From assembly GCA_963666995.1 (NCBI GenBank), contig OY762941.1, positions 3,968,001-4,032,000 on the forward strand: a DNA stretch of 64,000 nt. The letters run 5' to 3'. Position 1 is the stretch's first letter, and each line of letters opens with the position of its first letter. Positions 54,598-63,219 of this stretch are shown here, one piece after another. The notes under the pieces were generated by a model. The model worked only from the letters and a program-made list of their open reading frames with translations, ran no database searches and was not told the DNA's origin. This DNA is from Syntrophobacter sp963666995 (GTDB lineage Bacteria > Desulfobacterota > Syntrophobacteria > Syntrophobacterales > Syntrophobacteraceae). Position numbers and translations under genes: made by a program.

Positions 54598-56526
54598 TTA
54601 TGAACCTGACCTTACTTCGCGCAACCTTCGTACATCCCCTATCCGGATTGTCACCTTTTGCGAATCGAAGTATTCAAGCAACGGAATTGTATATTTCCTG
54701 CTGGCCTGTGTCATCTCCTTGAACTGGGTTGTTGAAATTTCCCCGTGCTCCCTTAGAAAGGCGATCAGGCGAGCCTGGAGTTCGGCAAGGGCTTCCGCGT
54801 GGAAGTAGATGTCCTCCTTGACCTTCACCAGGATACCGTGGGAAACCATCCAGTCGAGCACGTCCTGTTGCCGGCGCGGGCTGCCGGGGATGCCGGAGAC
54901 GATTTCCTTCAGGAAGGGAGGTTGCAGCCCCGCATCTTTGAAAGCCTTTTCGATCATTTGGTGGATGACTTTTTCGTCGCCGGACAGATCGGTCTTGTGG
55001 GAAATCAGTCTCACCCATTCCATTTCCTGTGCGATCAGATCGGAATCCGTCAGTTGCCTGAGAGCGAAGTTATAGAGTTTGACATCGGTGGGCTTGACGA
55101 GTTGCGCCAGAAGTTCTTCCTTAGCCATCCCCGTTTTGAGGGGCAAACGCGAGTGATAGTCGGCCAGAGCGCCCAGGATGGATTGTTTTAGTTCTTCGAG
55201 CGCATTCTGTTCGATGAATCGGCGATTTTCCTTGTCGAACAGGATGATCTTCTTCTGGGTCATGAACTCCTGAAGGCATTTATCGAGGGTTTTCGGAGGT
55301 ACATTGGCCCGAACCTGGAGTTCATCCCGGGTCAGCCCGGCCCAATCGGCCTGTCTGACGTGCCAGAGGATGCCGTCGGCTTCGGTGCCCTCGAAGAGTT
55401 CCTTCAGCGCCCTGGCGGCTTCCCGCTTCTGTTGGCCTTTATGCTTGCGCGGGAGCGGGTTGAGAACGGCTCCTCCCCCGATGGTCTGAACCGGAGAATA
55501 TGAACGGATAACGAAACGGTCTCCGCGAAGGGCCGCGATGGGATGGTCGAGGCGAATCTGGGCAAAGGTCCGGTCGCCGGGCGCCAGTTCCGGTCGATCG
55601 AGCAGCACGGCCGTTGCGATGTGCTCGGCGGTCCCCGTGTGGAAGCGGATCTTTGCCCTGTGCTTGAGGGGCCTGGGCGAGGTGGAAAGGAGTTCGATTT
55701 GAACGTCTATCATATGCGTGGCAGCCAGCGCTCCCGGCGTAGCCACCACGTTGCCGCGCTCTATGAGCGCACGTTCCATGCCTTGAAGGTTGATGGCGGT
55801 GCGTTGTCCGGGAAGGACCTCCTGGACTTCACTGCCGTGAACCTGCAAACCCCTCACCTTGGAGCGCAGTTCCGATGGATAGATCATCACCGGATCTCCT
55901 ACATGCAGCGTGCCCGATGTGCTGGTCCCCGTCACAACGGTGCCGAAACCGCGCATGGTGAAAACACGGTCCACGGCCAGCCTGAACGGTCCTTCCGAAC
56001 TGCGGGGCTCAACTTCCCGATACAGTTCAGCCAATGCATGCTTGAGATCTTCGATCCCTTCTCCCGTAACCGCGGAAACGGGGAGGATGGGTGTGTCGTG
56101 GAGGAAGGTGTTTTTCAGGAACTCCTTCACATCTTCCCGAACCATCTCTATCCAGTCCGGATCATCAACAAGATCGATCTTCGTCAGGACGACGAGCCCC
56201 TTTTTGACCTTCAGTAATTCACAAATTTCCATGTGCTCGCGTGTTTGCGGCATAACTCCTTCGTCCGCTGCGACGATCAGGGCGACGAGGTCAATCCCCG
56301 TCGCCCCGGCGACCATATGCTTGACGAAGCGTTCATGACCGGGCACGTCCACGATCCCTATGCGGTTTCCCCCTGGAAGATCCATGTAGGCGAAACCCAG
56401 CTCGATGGTGATCCCTCTGAGTTTTTCTTCTTTCAGCCGGTCTGTGTCGATTCCGGTCAGCGCCCTGATCAGAGATGTCTTGCCGTGATCGATATGTCCC
56501 GCAGTACCCAAAATGACTTGTTTCAT
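54598..56526 (-). CDS. selB: Selenocysteine-specific translation elongation factor SelB
   Basis: 642 aa. The GTPase domain begins GTAGHIDHGKTSLIRALTG (G1), with DVPGHERFVKHM (G3) and TKIDLVDD (G4). Two EF-Tu-like barrels follow, then SelB-type winged-helix repeats from about residue 400 that bind the SECIS hairpin. This means the organism makes selenoproteins. No selA, selC or selD is in the window. The ATG at 56526 has no good ribosome site. Divergent from the aminotransferase gene. Confidence 0.96.
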   Translation of the reverse strand: MKQVILGTAGHIDHGKTSLIRALTGIDTDRLKEEKLRGITIELGFAYMDLPGGNRIGIVDVPGHERFVKHMVAGATGIDLVALIVAADEGVMPQTREHMEICELLKVKKGLVVLTKIDLVDDPDWIEMVREDVKEFLKNTFLHDTPILPVSAVTGEGIEDLKHALAELYREVEPRSSEGPFRLAVDRVFTMRGFGTVVTGTSTSGTLHVGDPVMIYPSELRSKVRGLQVHGSEVQEVLPGQRTAINLQGMERALIERGNVVATPGALAATHMIDVQIELLSTSPRPLKHRAKIRFHTGTAEHIATAVLLDRPELAPGDRTFAQIRLDHPIAALRGDRFVIRSYSPVQTIGGGAVLNPLPRKHKGQQKREAARALKELFEGTEADGILWHVRQADWAGLTRDELQVRANVPPKTLDKCLQEFMTQKKIILFDKENRRFIEQNALEELKQSILGALADYHSRLPLKTGMAKEELLAQLVKPTDVKLYNFALRQLTDSDLIAQEMEWVRLISHKTDLSGDEKVIHQMIEKAFKDAGLQPPFLKEIVSGIPGSPRRQQDVLDWMVSHGILVKVKEDIYFHAEALAELQARLIAFLREHGEISTTQFKEMTQASRKYTIPLLEYFDSQKVTIRIGDVRRLREVRSGS

Positions 56527-56731
56527 CGGCTTGCCTTATTGCGTCGACGTTTATAGAATTACTGATCTTGGGAGCCAAGTTAGCGGTAACTTAACAGAAC
56601 GCTCCCCTCGAATACAAGGGGTTTCCGCGCTCCGGGCCGCATGGGCTGTTCCCCTGGAAATCCCGCGGGCGATCCGTGCCCCGCCGGGGAAGGCGTGCGG
56701 TTCACTGAATGTTCGGGCGAATTGAAATATT

Positions 56732-56760
56732 TTGACAACCCCTTTCCTCTTATATATGCT
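56732..56760 (+). promoter_or_regulatory. Sigma-70 promoter for the aminotransferase gene
   Basis: TTGACA at 56732-56737, 17 bp, TATGCT at 56755-56760, about 30 bp before the ATG. Confidence 0.65.
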
Positions 56761-56789
56761 TTAACGTTCAGAAAAGAGGGAGAGCGACT

Positions 56790-57977
56790 ATGGATTTCAA
56801 TATCGGTCAACGCAGTCGAATGTATCGATTGCCGCCTTATGTATTTGCTCAGGTCAACGCACTCAAGATGGAACGCCGGAGAGCAGGCGAAGATATCATC
56901 GACCTTGGAATGGGCAATCCCGATCTGCCGACGCCCAAACACATCATCGACAAACTGGTCGAAGCCGTACGCAAGTCACACAACCATCGTTATTCCGCAT
57001 CGCGGGGCATCACGAAGCTTCGTGACGGCATCGCAGACTGGTACAAGCGTCGCTACAACGTGGATATCGACCCGGAAACGGAAACCGTTGTGACGATTGG
57101 AGCCAAGGAGGGGTTGTCTCACCTTGTCCTTGTGCTTGTCAGCCCCGGGGATGTCGTCTTTACGCCGAATCCCACGTATCCGATTCACCCCTATTCGGCA
57201 ATCATCGCCGGAGGCGACGTGAGGTCGATTCCGATCGGGCCGGACCGCAATTTCCTGGAAGATTTGCGAACCGCCACAAAACAGACCTGGCCGAGGCCCA
57301 AGCTTTTGATTATCTCTTTTCCCCACAATCCGACAACGACTGTTGTGGACCTGGAGTTTTTCAAGAAAATCGTCGACTTCGCTAAAGAGAACCAGATGAT
57401 GGTCATTCACGATCTTGCGTACGCGGATCTTGCCTTCGACGGTTATGAAGCTCCCAGTTTCTTGCAGGTCCCGGGTGCGAAAGAGGTTGGCGTGGAATTC
57501 TTCTCCATGTCGAAGAGCTATAGCATGGCGGGTTGGAGGGTCGGGTTCTGTGTCGGAAATCCCGAAATGATATCGGCGTTGACCCGGATCAAGAGTTATC
57601 TGGATTACGGGGTTTTTCAACCCATCCAGATCGCCGCAACAATAGCCCTGCAGAGCGACCAGGCCTGCGTCGATCACATTGTGTCGGTCTACAAATCCCG
57701 CCGGGACGTACTGGTGGACGGCATGAACCGGATCGGCTGGAATATCGAGAAGCCGAAAGGCACGATGTTCGTCTGGGCTCGTATCCCGGAATGCTTTCGG
57801 GAAATGGGTTCGGTCGAGTTTTCGAAATTCCTGATACAGGAAGCGAAAGTGGCGGTTTCTCCCGGCCTGGGTTTCGGAGAGTACGGTGACGAATACGTCA
57901 GGTTTGCCCTGGTCGAAAACGAAATGAGGACAAGGCAGGCCATTAGAGGCATGAGGGCGGCCTTGAAGAAAAGATAA
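56790..57977 (+). CDS. PLP-dependent aminotransferase (class I/II, AlaC-like)
   Basis: 395 aa cytoplasmic fold-type I enzyme. The PLP lysine is in SMSKSYSMAGWRVGF, with upstream HNPTTTVV and DLAYADLAFDG motifs. The start MDFNIGQRSRMYRLPPYVF is distinctive of an alanine/aspartate-type branch seen beside homoserine dehydrogenase in Deltaproteobacteria. AlaC (alanine:2-oxoglutarate) or an aspartate/diaminopimelate aminotransferase are options. The homoserine dehydrogenase gene is 209 bp downstream, which suggests an aspartate-family amino acid link. Confidence 0.88.
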   Translation: MDFNIGQRSRMYRLPPYVFAQVNALKMERRRAGEDIIDLGMGNPDLPTPKHIIDKLVEAVRKSHNHRYSASRGITKLRDGIADWYKRRYNVDIDPETETVVTIGAKEGLSHLVLVLVSPGDVVFTPNPTYPIHPYSAIIAGGDVRSIPIGPDRNFLEDLRTATKQTWPRPKLLIISFPHNPTTTVVDLEFFKKIVDFAKENQMMVIHDLAYADLAFDGYEAPSFLQVPGAKEVGVEFFSMSKSYSMAGWRVGFCVGNPEMISALTRIKSYLDYGVFQPIQIAATIALQSDQACVDHIVSVYKSRRDVLVDGMNRIGWNIEKPKGTMFVWARIPECFREMGSVEFSKFLIQEAKVAVSPGLGFGEYGDEYVRFALVENEMRTRQAIRGMRAALKKR

Positions 57978-58186
57978 GAGGCGCACGAAGAAGTGCAGGT
58001 CTGTTTCTTTCCGCCGGTTTCTCCTCGAAAATGAATTGAAGGAAGAGTTATTTTCCTCCGGACTTAAACAGCGGAAGCAATTCCGGTGTTTTCATGTTTG
58101 ATCGACTCAGTTCGGTCACAACTGATTCCGTTTGCAGCTCATGCTTTGTGGCCCGGTGTTTTTTACTCATTTACCGTGAGGGTGAA

Positions 58187-59509
58187 ATGCGTTCTATCGG
58201 AGTTGGTCTAATCGGTTGGGGGACGGTCGGTTGCGGCGTTGTTCAGGTTTTGCGCGAGAATGCAGCCGAGATAGAAGATCGCCTCGGGATCCCTTTGGAA
58301 CTGCGGCGCGTGGCGGATCTTGACATTGATCGGCCGAGGCCCGTCGATGTGCCGAGAGACAAGCTCACGACCCGTATTGACGACATTCTCGATGACCCTG
58401 AAATTCAGATTGTCGTGGAACTGGTCGGCGGCCTGGATGCTTCTAAAAAGCTCATCCGCCGGGCGCTTGAAAACAAAAAGCATGTGGTCACCGCGAACAA
58501 GGCTCTTCTCGCTCACAGCGGAAACGAGCTCTTCGAGACGGCGGCTCAAAACGGTCGATCCATTGGGTTCGAGGCTTCCGTTGGCGGAGGCATCCCGCTG
58601 ATCAAGTCTCTTCGCGAGGGTCTCGCGGGGAATCGGATCAAGACGATTTTCGGCATTTTGAACGGCACGGCAAACTACATCCTCACTCAAATGACCGAAG
58701 CCGGGTTGTCTTTCGAGGACGCCCTTCGGGACGCCCAGAAAATGGGTTATGCCGAGGCGAATCCCGCTTTGGACATAGAAGGGATCGACACCGCCCATAA
58801 GCTCGCGATTGCCAGCGCTCTTTCTTTCGGCACACGCATCCGGTTTGACGATGTCTACACCGAAGGAATCACTCGCATAGATCCCCTGGATATCCAATTC
58901 GGCGAGGAATTCGGCTACAGTTTAAAACTTCTGGCGATTGCCCGGAACATCGAGGGAAGGATTGAAATGAGGGTCCATCCCACGCTCATCCCTCGTCATC
59001 ATGTGCTTGCCAGTGTGAAAGGCGCATACAATGCCGTGCATATTCAGGGGAATGCAGTCGGAAATATCATGCTCTATGGGATGGGTGCGGGCATGATGCC
59101 GACGGGGAGTGCGGTAGTGAGCGACCTGATCGATGTATCGCGTGATATTCTAGGGAGTACGCCGGGCCGTATCCCTTCGCTCGCTTTTCAACCCGACCGG
59201 CTGCGGGACATTGAGATCAAGCCGATGTCCGATGTGCATACGTGCTACTATTTCCGCTTTTCCACTCTGGACCGGCCGGGAGTCCTCTCCAAGGTCTCAG
59301 GCATCCTGGGGAAGAACCAGATCAGTATAACCGCCGTCATGCAAAAGGGCCGTCACAAGGCCGCTTCCGTGCCGATCGTCATGCTGACCCATGAGGCCTT
59401 CGAAAGGGATGTCCGGAAGGCTCTTGCTGAGATCGACCGCCTCGATGTGGTCATGGCCCCCACACAGATCATCAGGATCGAAAATCAGGAGACGAACGAT
59501 TTCTTTTAG
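58187..59509 (+). CDS. hom: Homoserine dehydrogenase
   Basis: Reduces aspartate semialdehyde to homoserine. 440 aa from the ATG at 58187, chosen since GVGLIGWGTVGCGVVQVL (NADP site) follows directly; the frame to 58094 is longer but not conserved. Catalytic-region motifs are TANKALLAHSG, EASVGGGIPLIKSLREGL and GILNGTANYILTQM. The C-terminal ACT domain begins about LDRPGVLSKVSGILG, and allosteric control by threonine is likely. The proposed homoserine kinase gene follows after 20 bp. Confidence 0.96.
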   Translation: MRSIGVGLIGWGTVGCGVVQVLRENAAEIEDRLGIPLELRRVADLDIDRPRPVDVPRDKLTTRIDDILDDPEIQIVVELVGGLDASKKLIRRALENKKHVVTANKALLAHSGNELFETAAQNGRSIGFEASVGGGIPLIKSLREGLAGNRIKTIFGILNGTANYILTQMTEAGLSFEDALRDAQKMGYAEANPALDIEGIDTAHKLAIASALSFGTRIRFDDVYTEGITRIDPLDIQFGEEFGYSLKLLAIARNIEGRIEMRVHPTLIPRHHVLASVKGAYNAVHIQGNAVGNIMLYGMGAGMMPTGSAVVSDLIDVSRDILGSTPGRIPSLAFQPDRLRDIEIKPMSDVHTCYYFRFSTLDRPGVLSKVSGILGKNQISITAVMQKGRHKAASVPIVMLTHEAFERDVRKALAEIDRLDVVMAPTQIIRIENQETNDFF

Positions 59510-59529
59510 CTTTCGTTTCCTTTGCCGAG

Positions 59530-60768
59530 ATGAAAATGCAGAATAAGTACATCATCATTGTCGGGGATGGGATGGGCGATTATCCCCTTGAAGAACTCGG
59601 GGGAAAAACCCCCCTCGATGCGGCGTCCACACCTCATATCGACCGGCTCCTGCCGATAGGAAGAATGGGGACGGTCCATACCATCCCGGCGAATATGGAA
59701 CCCGGCAGCGACGTCGCCAATATGAGTCTGCTGGGATACGATCCGTCGCGGTATCATACGGGCAGGGCCCCTTTGGAAGCTGCGAGCATGGGGATAAATC
59801 TGGATCCCGGTGAAGTCGCATTTCGATGCAACCTTGTTACTTTGAAACCCGACGCCATGGGTGTGACAAGGATGGCGGACTATTCGGCCGGCCACATTTC
59901 CAGCGCCGAGTCTCATGGACTGATCGCCGCTCTTCAGCAAGCCGCCCGTCGCGGTCCATTGAAGCTCTATCCGGGTGTGGGCTACAGGCACCTGCTGGTT
60001 TGGGCAAACGGAAGGGTCAACGTCCCGACCACTCCGCCTCATGACATTTCGGGAGAATCCGCGGGACCTCATCTACGGGGGTGCCTGGAGGAGCCCGTTC
60101 TGGCTTCGTTTATCGAAGAGGCGAATTCCATTCTTTCAGGCCATGCCATAAACCGGAAGCGCGAAGAAGAGGGGAAAGCTCCCGCCAACGCCGTATGGCT
60201 TTGGGGACAGGGGAAATCTCCGGCGATGCCCACTCTCGAAGAAAGATACGGGCTTACGGGCGCCATGATTTCCGCCGTGGATCTCCTGAAGGGTCTCGGG
60301 GTCTACGCGGGATTGGAACCCGTCAGCGTACCGGGCGCCACGGGATATCTCGACACCAATTACGCGGGAAAAGTGCAGGCGGCCCTTACCGCCCTGAAAA
60401 AAGGGAGCCTCGTTTACGTGCATATAGAGGCGCCGGATGAGGCGAGCCACGAGGGAAGACTCGAACAGAAGATCGAGGCGATAGAAGACATCGACGGCAA
60501 AGTGGTTGCGCCTCTTGTGGAGGGGGCCCGCGAATTCGAAAAGGTTCGAATGTTGTTCGTTACGGACCATTTTACGCCGATTTGTAAGAAGACCCACGTC
60601 GCCGATCAGGTTCCTTTCCTGCTCGTGGACGGTCTGAACCGGTCCGGCACGGGTCGCCCCGTCAGCGATACGTTTTGCGAAAGAACCGCTCGGGCCGCTG
60701 GATGGCAGGTGGCGAACGGGGTGGAATTGTTCAGAACATTCATCGGTGTTTCCGCCGGACTGAAATAG
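59530..60768 (+). CDS. ApgM-family protein: proposed homoserine kinase or cofactor-independent phosphoglycerate mutase
   Basis: 412 aa member of the alkaline phosphatase superfamily. The N-terminal metal site IIIVGDGMGDYPLEELGG and the nucleophile serine in PGSDVANMSLLGYDP are in place, with the C-terminal ends FVTDHFTPICKKTHV. The enzyme family includes archaeal-type phosphoglycerate mutase. A subgroup found next to homoserine dehydrogenase has been proposed to be a homoserine kinase (TIGR02535-type). The 20 bp gap to hom supports this reading. Start 59530, or 59536. Confidence 0.82.
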   Translation: MKMQNKYIIIVGDGMGDYPLEELGGKTPLDAASTPHIDRLLPIGRMGTVHTIPANMEPGSDVANMSLLGYDPSRYHTGRAPLEAASMGINLDPGEVAFRCNLVTLKPDAMGVTRMADYSAGHISSAESHGLIAALQQAARRGPLKLYPGVGYRHLLVWANGRVNVPTTPPHDISGESAGPHLRGCLEEPVLASFIEEANSILSGHAINRKREEEGKAPANAVWLWGQGKSPAMPTLEERYGLTGAMISAVDLLKGLGVYAGLEPVSVPGATGYLDTNYAGKVQAALTALKKGSLVYVHIEAPDEASHEGRLEQKIEAIEDIDGKVVAPLVEGAREFEKVRMLFVTDHFTPICKKTHVADQVPFLLVDGLNRSGTGRPVSDTFCERTARAAGWQVANGVELFRTFIGVSAGLK

Positions 60769-60867
60769 CCGGGATGGCGGTATCGGGGTCATGGACTTTT
60801 CCTGATGCCGTTTGCCGGGCTTCGAATCCGGTCGTTCGCCAATCCGCTCTCGGACAGGACTAAATTC

Positions 60868-61272
60868 ATGTGTGTACAGGCTCGACTGAGGGTCATCTAT
60901 GGCGATACGGATGCCATGGGCAATGCATATTACGGCAACTATCTCAAGTGGTTTGAAATTGGACGGTCGGAGTGGTTCCGGTGTCGCGGGATGAGTTACA
61001 GGGAAGTGGAGGGCAAAGGGGTTTACCTTCCCGTCGTTGAGGCTCACTGCAATTACCGGAAGCCCGCCTTTTACGATGATGTCCTCACGATTACGACGAA
61101 GTTCAGATTTGCGGGTCCCGCGCGCCTGAGATTCGAGTACGAGATATCGAGAGGGGAGGACTTCCTTGCGAGCGGCTATACGATACACGTTTGTGTCAAC
61201 AAGGATCGAAAGGTCTTGAAGCCCCCGGACTATTTGAAAGGCGTGCTGGAGCCTGACGTGGAAGCGGGATGA
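60868..61272 (+). CDS. Acyl-CoA thioesterase, YbgC/4-hydroxybenzoyl-CoA type
   Basis: 134 aa hot-dog fold enzyme. The 4HBT signature YGDTDAMGNAYYGNYLKWFE contains the catalytic aspartate. The later sequence VEAHCNYRKPAFYDDVLTI and AGPARLRFEYEISRGED match. The ATG at 60868 has AGGAC upstream. It lies 99 bp downstream of the ApgM-family gene. Substrate is not decidable from sequence. Confidence 0.9.
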   Translation: MCVQARLRVIYGDTDAMGNAYYGNYLKWFEIGRSEWFRCRGMSYREVEGKGVYLPVVEAHCNYRKPAFYDDVLTITTKFRFAGPARLRFEYEISRGEDFLASGYTIHVCVNKDRKVLKPPDYLKGVLEPDVEAG

Positions 61273-61478
61273 TCTCCGCGGTATCCGCTCCCGTCCGTTT
61301 TACGGCGGAGGTCGACTGATCTGTTCGACTGTTTTGCCCCGGTTGCGGTCCTCCGTCGCGGCGCTTCGCCGGCGGACGATCGGCCCGGCCGGAAACCGGC
61401 CATACCTTTGGATGGAATTGTCCCGGGATCCTCGGCTCACTTCTCCCGGGGCCTTGAATACTGACAGGCGAAAAGAAA

Positions 61479-62234
61479 ATGATTGTTTTTCCGGCGATAG
61501 ATATCAAGGAAGGCGTTTGTGTCAGGCTGATGCAGGGTGACCCGGACCGGGTGACCGTCTACGGGAAAGACCCGGTTTCCGTTGCAAAGCGATGGGAAGA
61601 GGAAGGCGCTCGATGGCTGCATGTGGTGGACCTTGACGGGGCATTCACCCGTTCACCCGCCAATCGCAGCGTGATCGCGGCGATCGCCGGGGCGGTGGGG
61701 ATTCCCCTCCAGGTCGGCGGCGGGATCCGGAGCCTTGAAACCATCGAGGATTATTTCGCGTCCGGAGTGGAGAGGGTCATAATCGGAACGGCGGCTATAC
61801 GGGAGCCTGAAATTCTGGAGAATGCCTGCAGGTTGCACCCCCTGCGAATTGCCCTGGGTATAGACGCTCGCGACGGCCAGGTGGCGATTGAAGGCTGGAA
61901 GGAAACCACGAGAACGGACGCCGTTGCGCTGGCGCGGAAGTTCGAGGGTCTTGATCTCGCCGCGATTATTTATACCGACATCCACAGGGATGGGATGCAG
62001 TCAGGGGTGAATATCGAGGCCACAAGACGCCTGATCGATTCCTGCAGGATTCCGGTGATCGCTTCAGGTGGAGTCTCCACCCTGGAGGACATCCGGAACC
62101 TGCTGCCTCTGGTACCCCTGGGACTGATGGGAGTCATCACGGGCAAAGCCATTTACAGTGGGACATTGCGGTTTAAGGATGCTCTGGCCTGTGTCGAGGG
62201 TTATCTTGGTGAAAAGAGTTCTCATGCGGACTGA
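61479..62234 (+). CDS. hisA: Phosphoribosylformimino-AICAR ribonucleotide isomerase
   Basis: Fourth-step enzyme of histidine synthesis. The 251 aa TIM barrel starts MIVFPAIDIKEGVCVRLMQG, with the first catalytic aspartate in AIDIK. GIPLQVGGGIRSLETIEDYF, TDIHRDGMQSG with the second, and ASGGVSTLEDI complete the two phosphate sites. No other his gene is adjacent, and it is separated from the thioesterase by 206 bp. The next gene (yqeY) starts 14 bp downstream. Confidence 0.96.
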   Translation: MIVFPAIDIKEGVCVRLMQGDPDRVTVYGKDPVSVAKRWEEEGARWLHVVDLDGAFTRSPANRSVIAAIAGAVGIPLQVGGGIRSLETIEDYFASGVERVIIGTAAIREPEILENACRLHPLRIALGIDARDGQVAIEGWKETTRTDAVALARKFEGLDLAAIIYTDIHRDGMQSGVNIEATRRLIDSCRIPVIASGGVSTLEDIRNLLPLVPLGLMGVITGKAIYSGTLRFKDALACVEGYLGEKSSHAD

Positions 62235-62248
62235 ATATGAGGTCGACT

Positions 62249-62695
62249 ATGTCATTGCAGGCGCAGATTGAACTGGCTTTGAAAGAGGCGATCCGGGAGA
62301 GAAGCGAAACCAAACGCAACGCGATTCGCTTGCTTTTGACCGCATTGAAGGTTAAGGAAAAGGAAATCCGGCGTGAGTTGAACGAGGCGGAAATCCAGCA
62401 GGTCATCGGATCTCAGATCAAGCAGAGGCGCGAATCGGAAGAACAGTACAGGCTGGCCGGGAGGCCCGATCTGGCGGGGACTGAACAGGAAGAGGCCCGG
62501 GTCCTGCAGGCTTTTCTTCCGGAGGCTTTGGCGGTGGAAGTGCTCGAGGCAATGATCGACCAGGTGATTGCCGAAGTTGGAGCAAACTCTGAGAGGGACA
62601 TCGGCAAAGTGATGAAAGCCCTGATGCCCAAGGTGGGGGGCCGAGCTGAGGGCAGGCAAGTGAATGAACTGGTCCGCAGGAAACTTCTCGCTTAA
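62249..62695 (+). CDS. GatB/YqeY domain protein
   Basis: 148 aa. SETKRNAIRLLLTALKVKEK, then FLPEALAVEVLEAMIDQVIA, and GKVMKALMPKVGGRAEGRQV are the YqeY signature. This helical domain is also found at the C terminus of GatB (tRNA-dependent amidotransferase). The ATG at 62249 has GAGGT upstream. YqeY commonly stands near dnaG-rpoD, as here. Confidence 0.95.
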   Translation: MSLQAQIELALKEAIRERSETKRNAIRLLLTALKVKEKEIRRELNEAEIQQVIGSQIKQRRESEEQYRLAGRPDLAGTEQEEARVLQAFLPEALAVEVLEAMIDQVIAEVGANSERDIGKVMKALMPKVGGRAEGRQVNELVRRKLLA

Positions 62696-63219
62696 ATTTC
62701 GCGTCGGCTGAAAACCTGATTTGAGCGGTTTCCTCCCCCTCCCTTCGCGGGTGGCCCGGATACTCGTTATCCGGGTCCGTAAGGACAAGAGGGGCAGCCG
62801 AATCCACCGGCACGATTCCGGAGGTTACCCTCCGAGCCTCTTGCGCTTCGCGCACGGACAGCAAGCTGTCCGTGTCACCCGGGGATTTCTTCGCCCGGCA
62901 GCAGAAGAGAAACCGGGGTTTGTCCTCCCCCCTTGACCGAGGAGGGGAATTGCTGCCTGGCTTTTCCCTCTTGACGAGGAAAGGTCTTTGCTCCTCTCCC
63001 CTTTGACGGGGCCGGCCCGGAGAGGGGATGAGTTTCGTCCGGGGCGGTTGAATGTGATTGAAAGCCGCAATACCGGTTCATCGCGTCCGGTTTCTTCTTC
63101 AGTGAACAAGAAAATCCTTGATTTAGATTTGAGCAGCGGATAGAAACTATAAATTTGCCGTTTTGGGATGTCACTGAACTTTTGATGTTGGCCCTATACA
63201 ATAGCGCAGGCTTTCACTA
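62696..63219. repeat. Intergenic palindromes and dnaG promoter region
   Basis: 524 bp without a gene. Hairpins lie at 62755-62775 (CCCGGATA/TATCCGGG) and 62853-62874 (a 22 bp palindrome). Runs of CCTCCCC/GGGGAGG-type repeats follow to about 63030. A promoter-like TTGATT (63118-63123), 17 bp, TAGAAA (63141-63146) stands 74 bp before dnaG. Confidence 0.55.
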
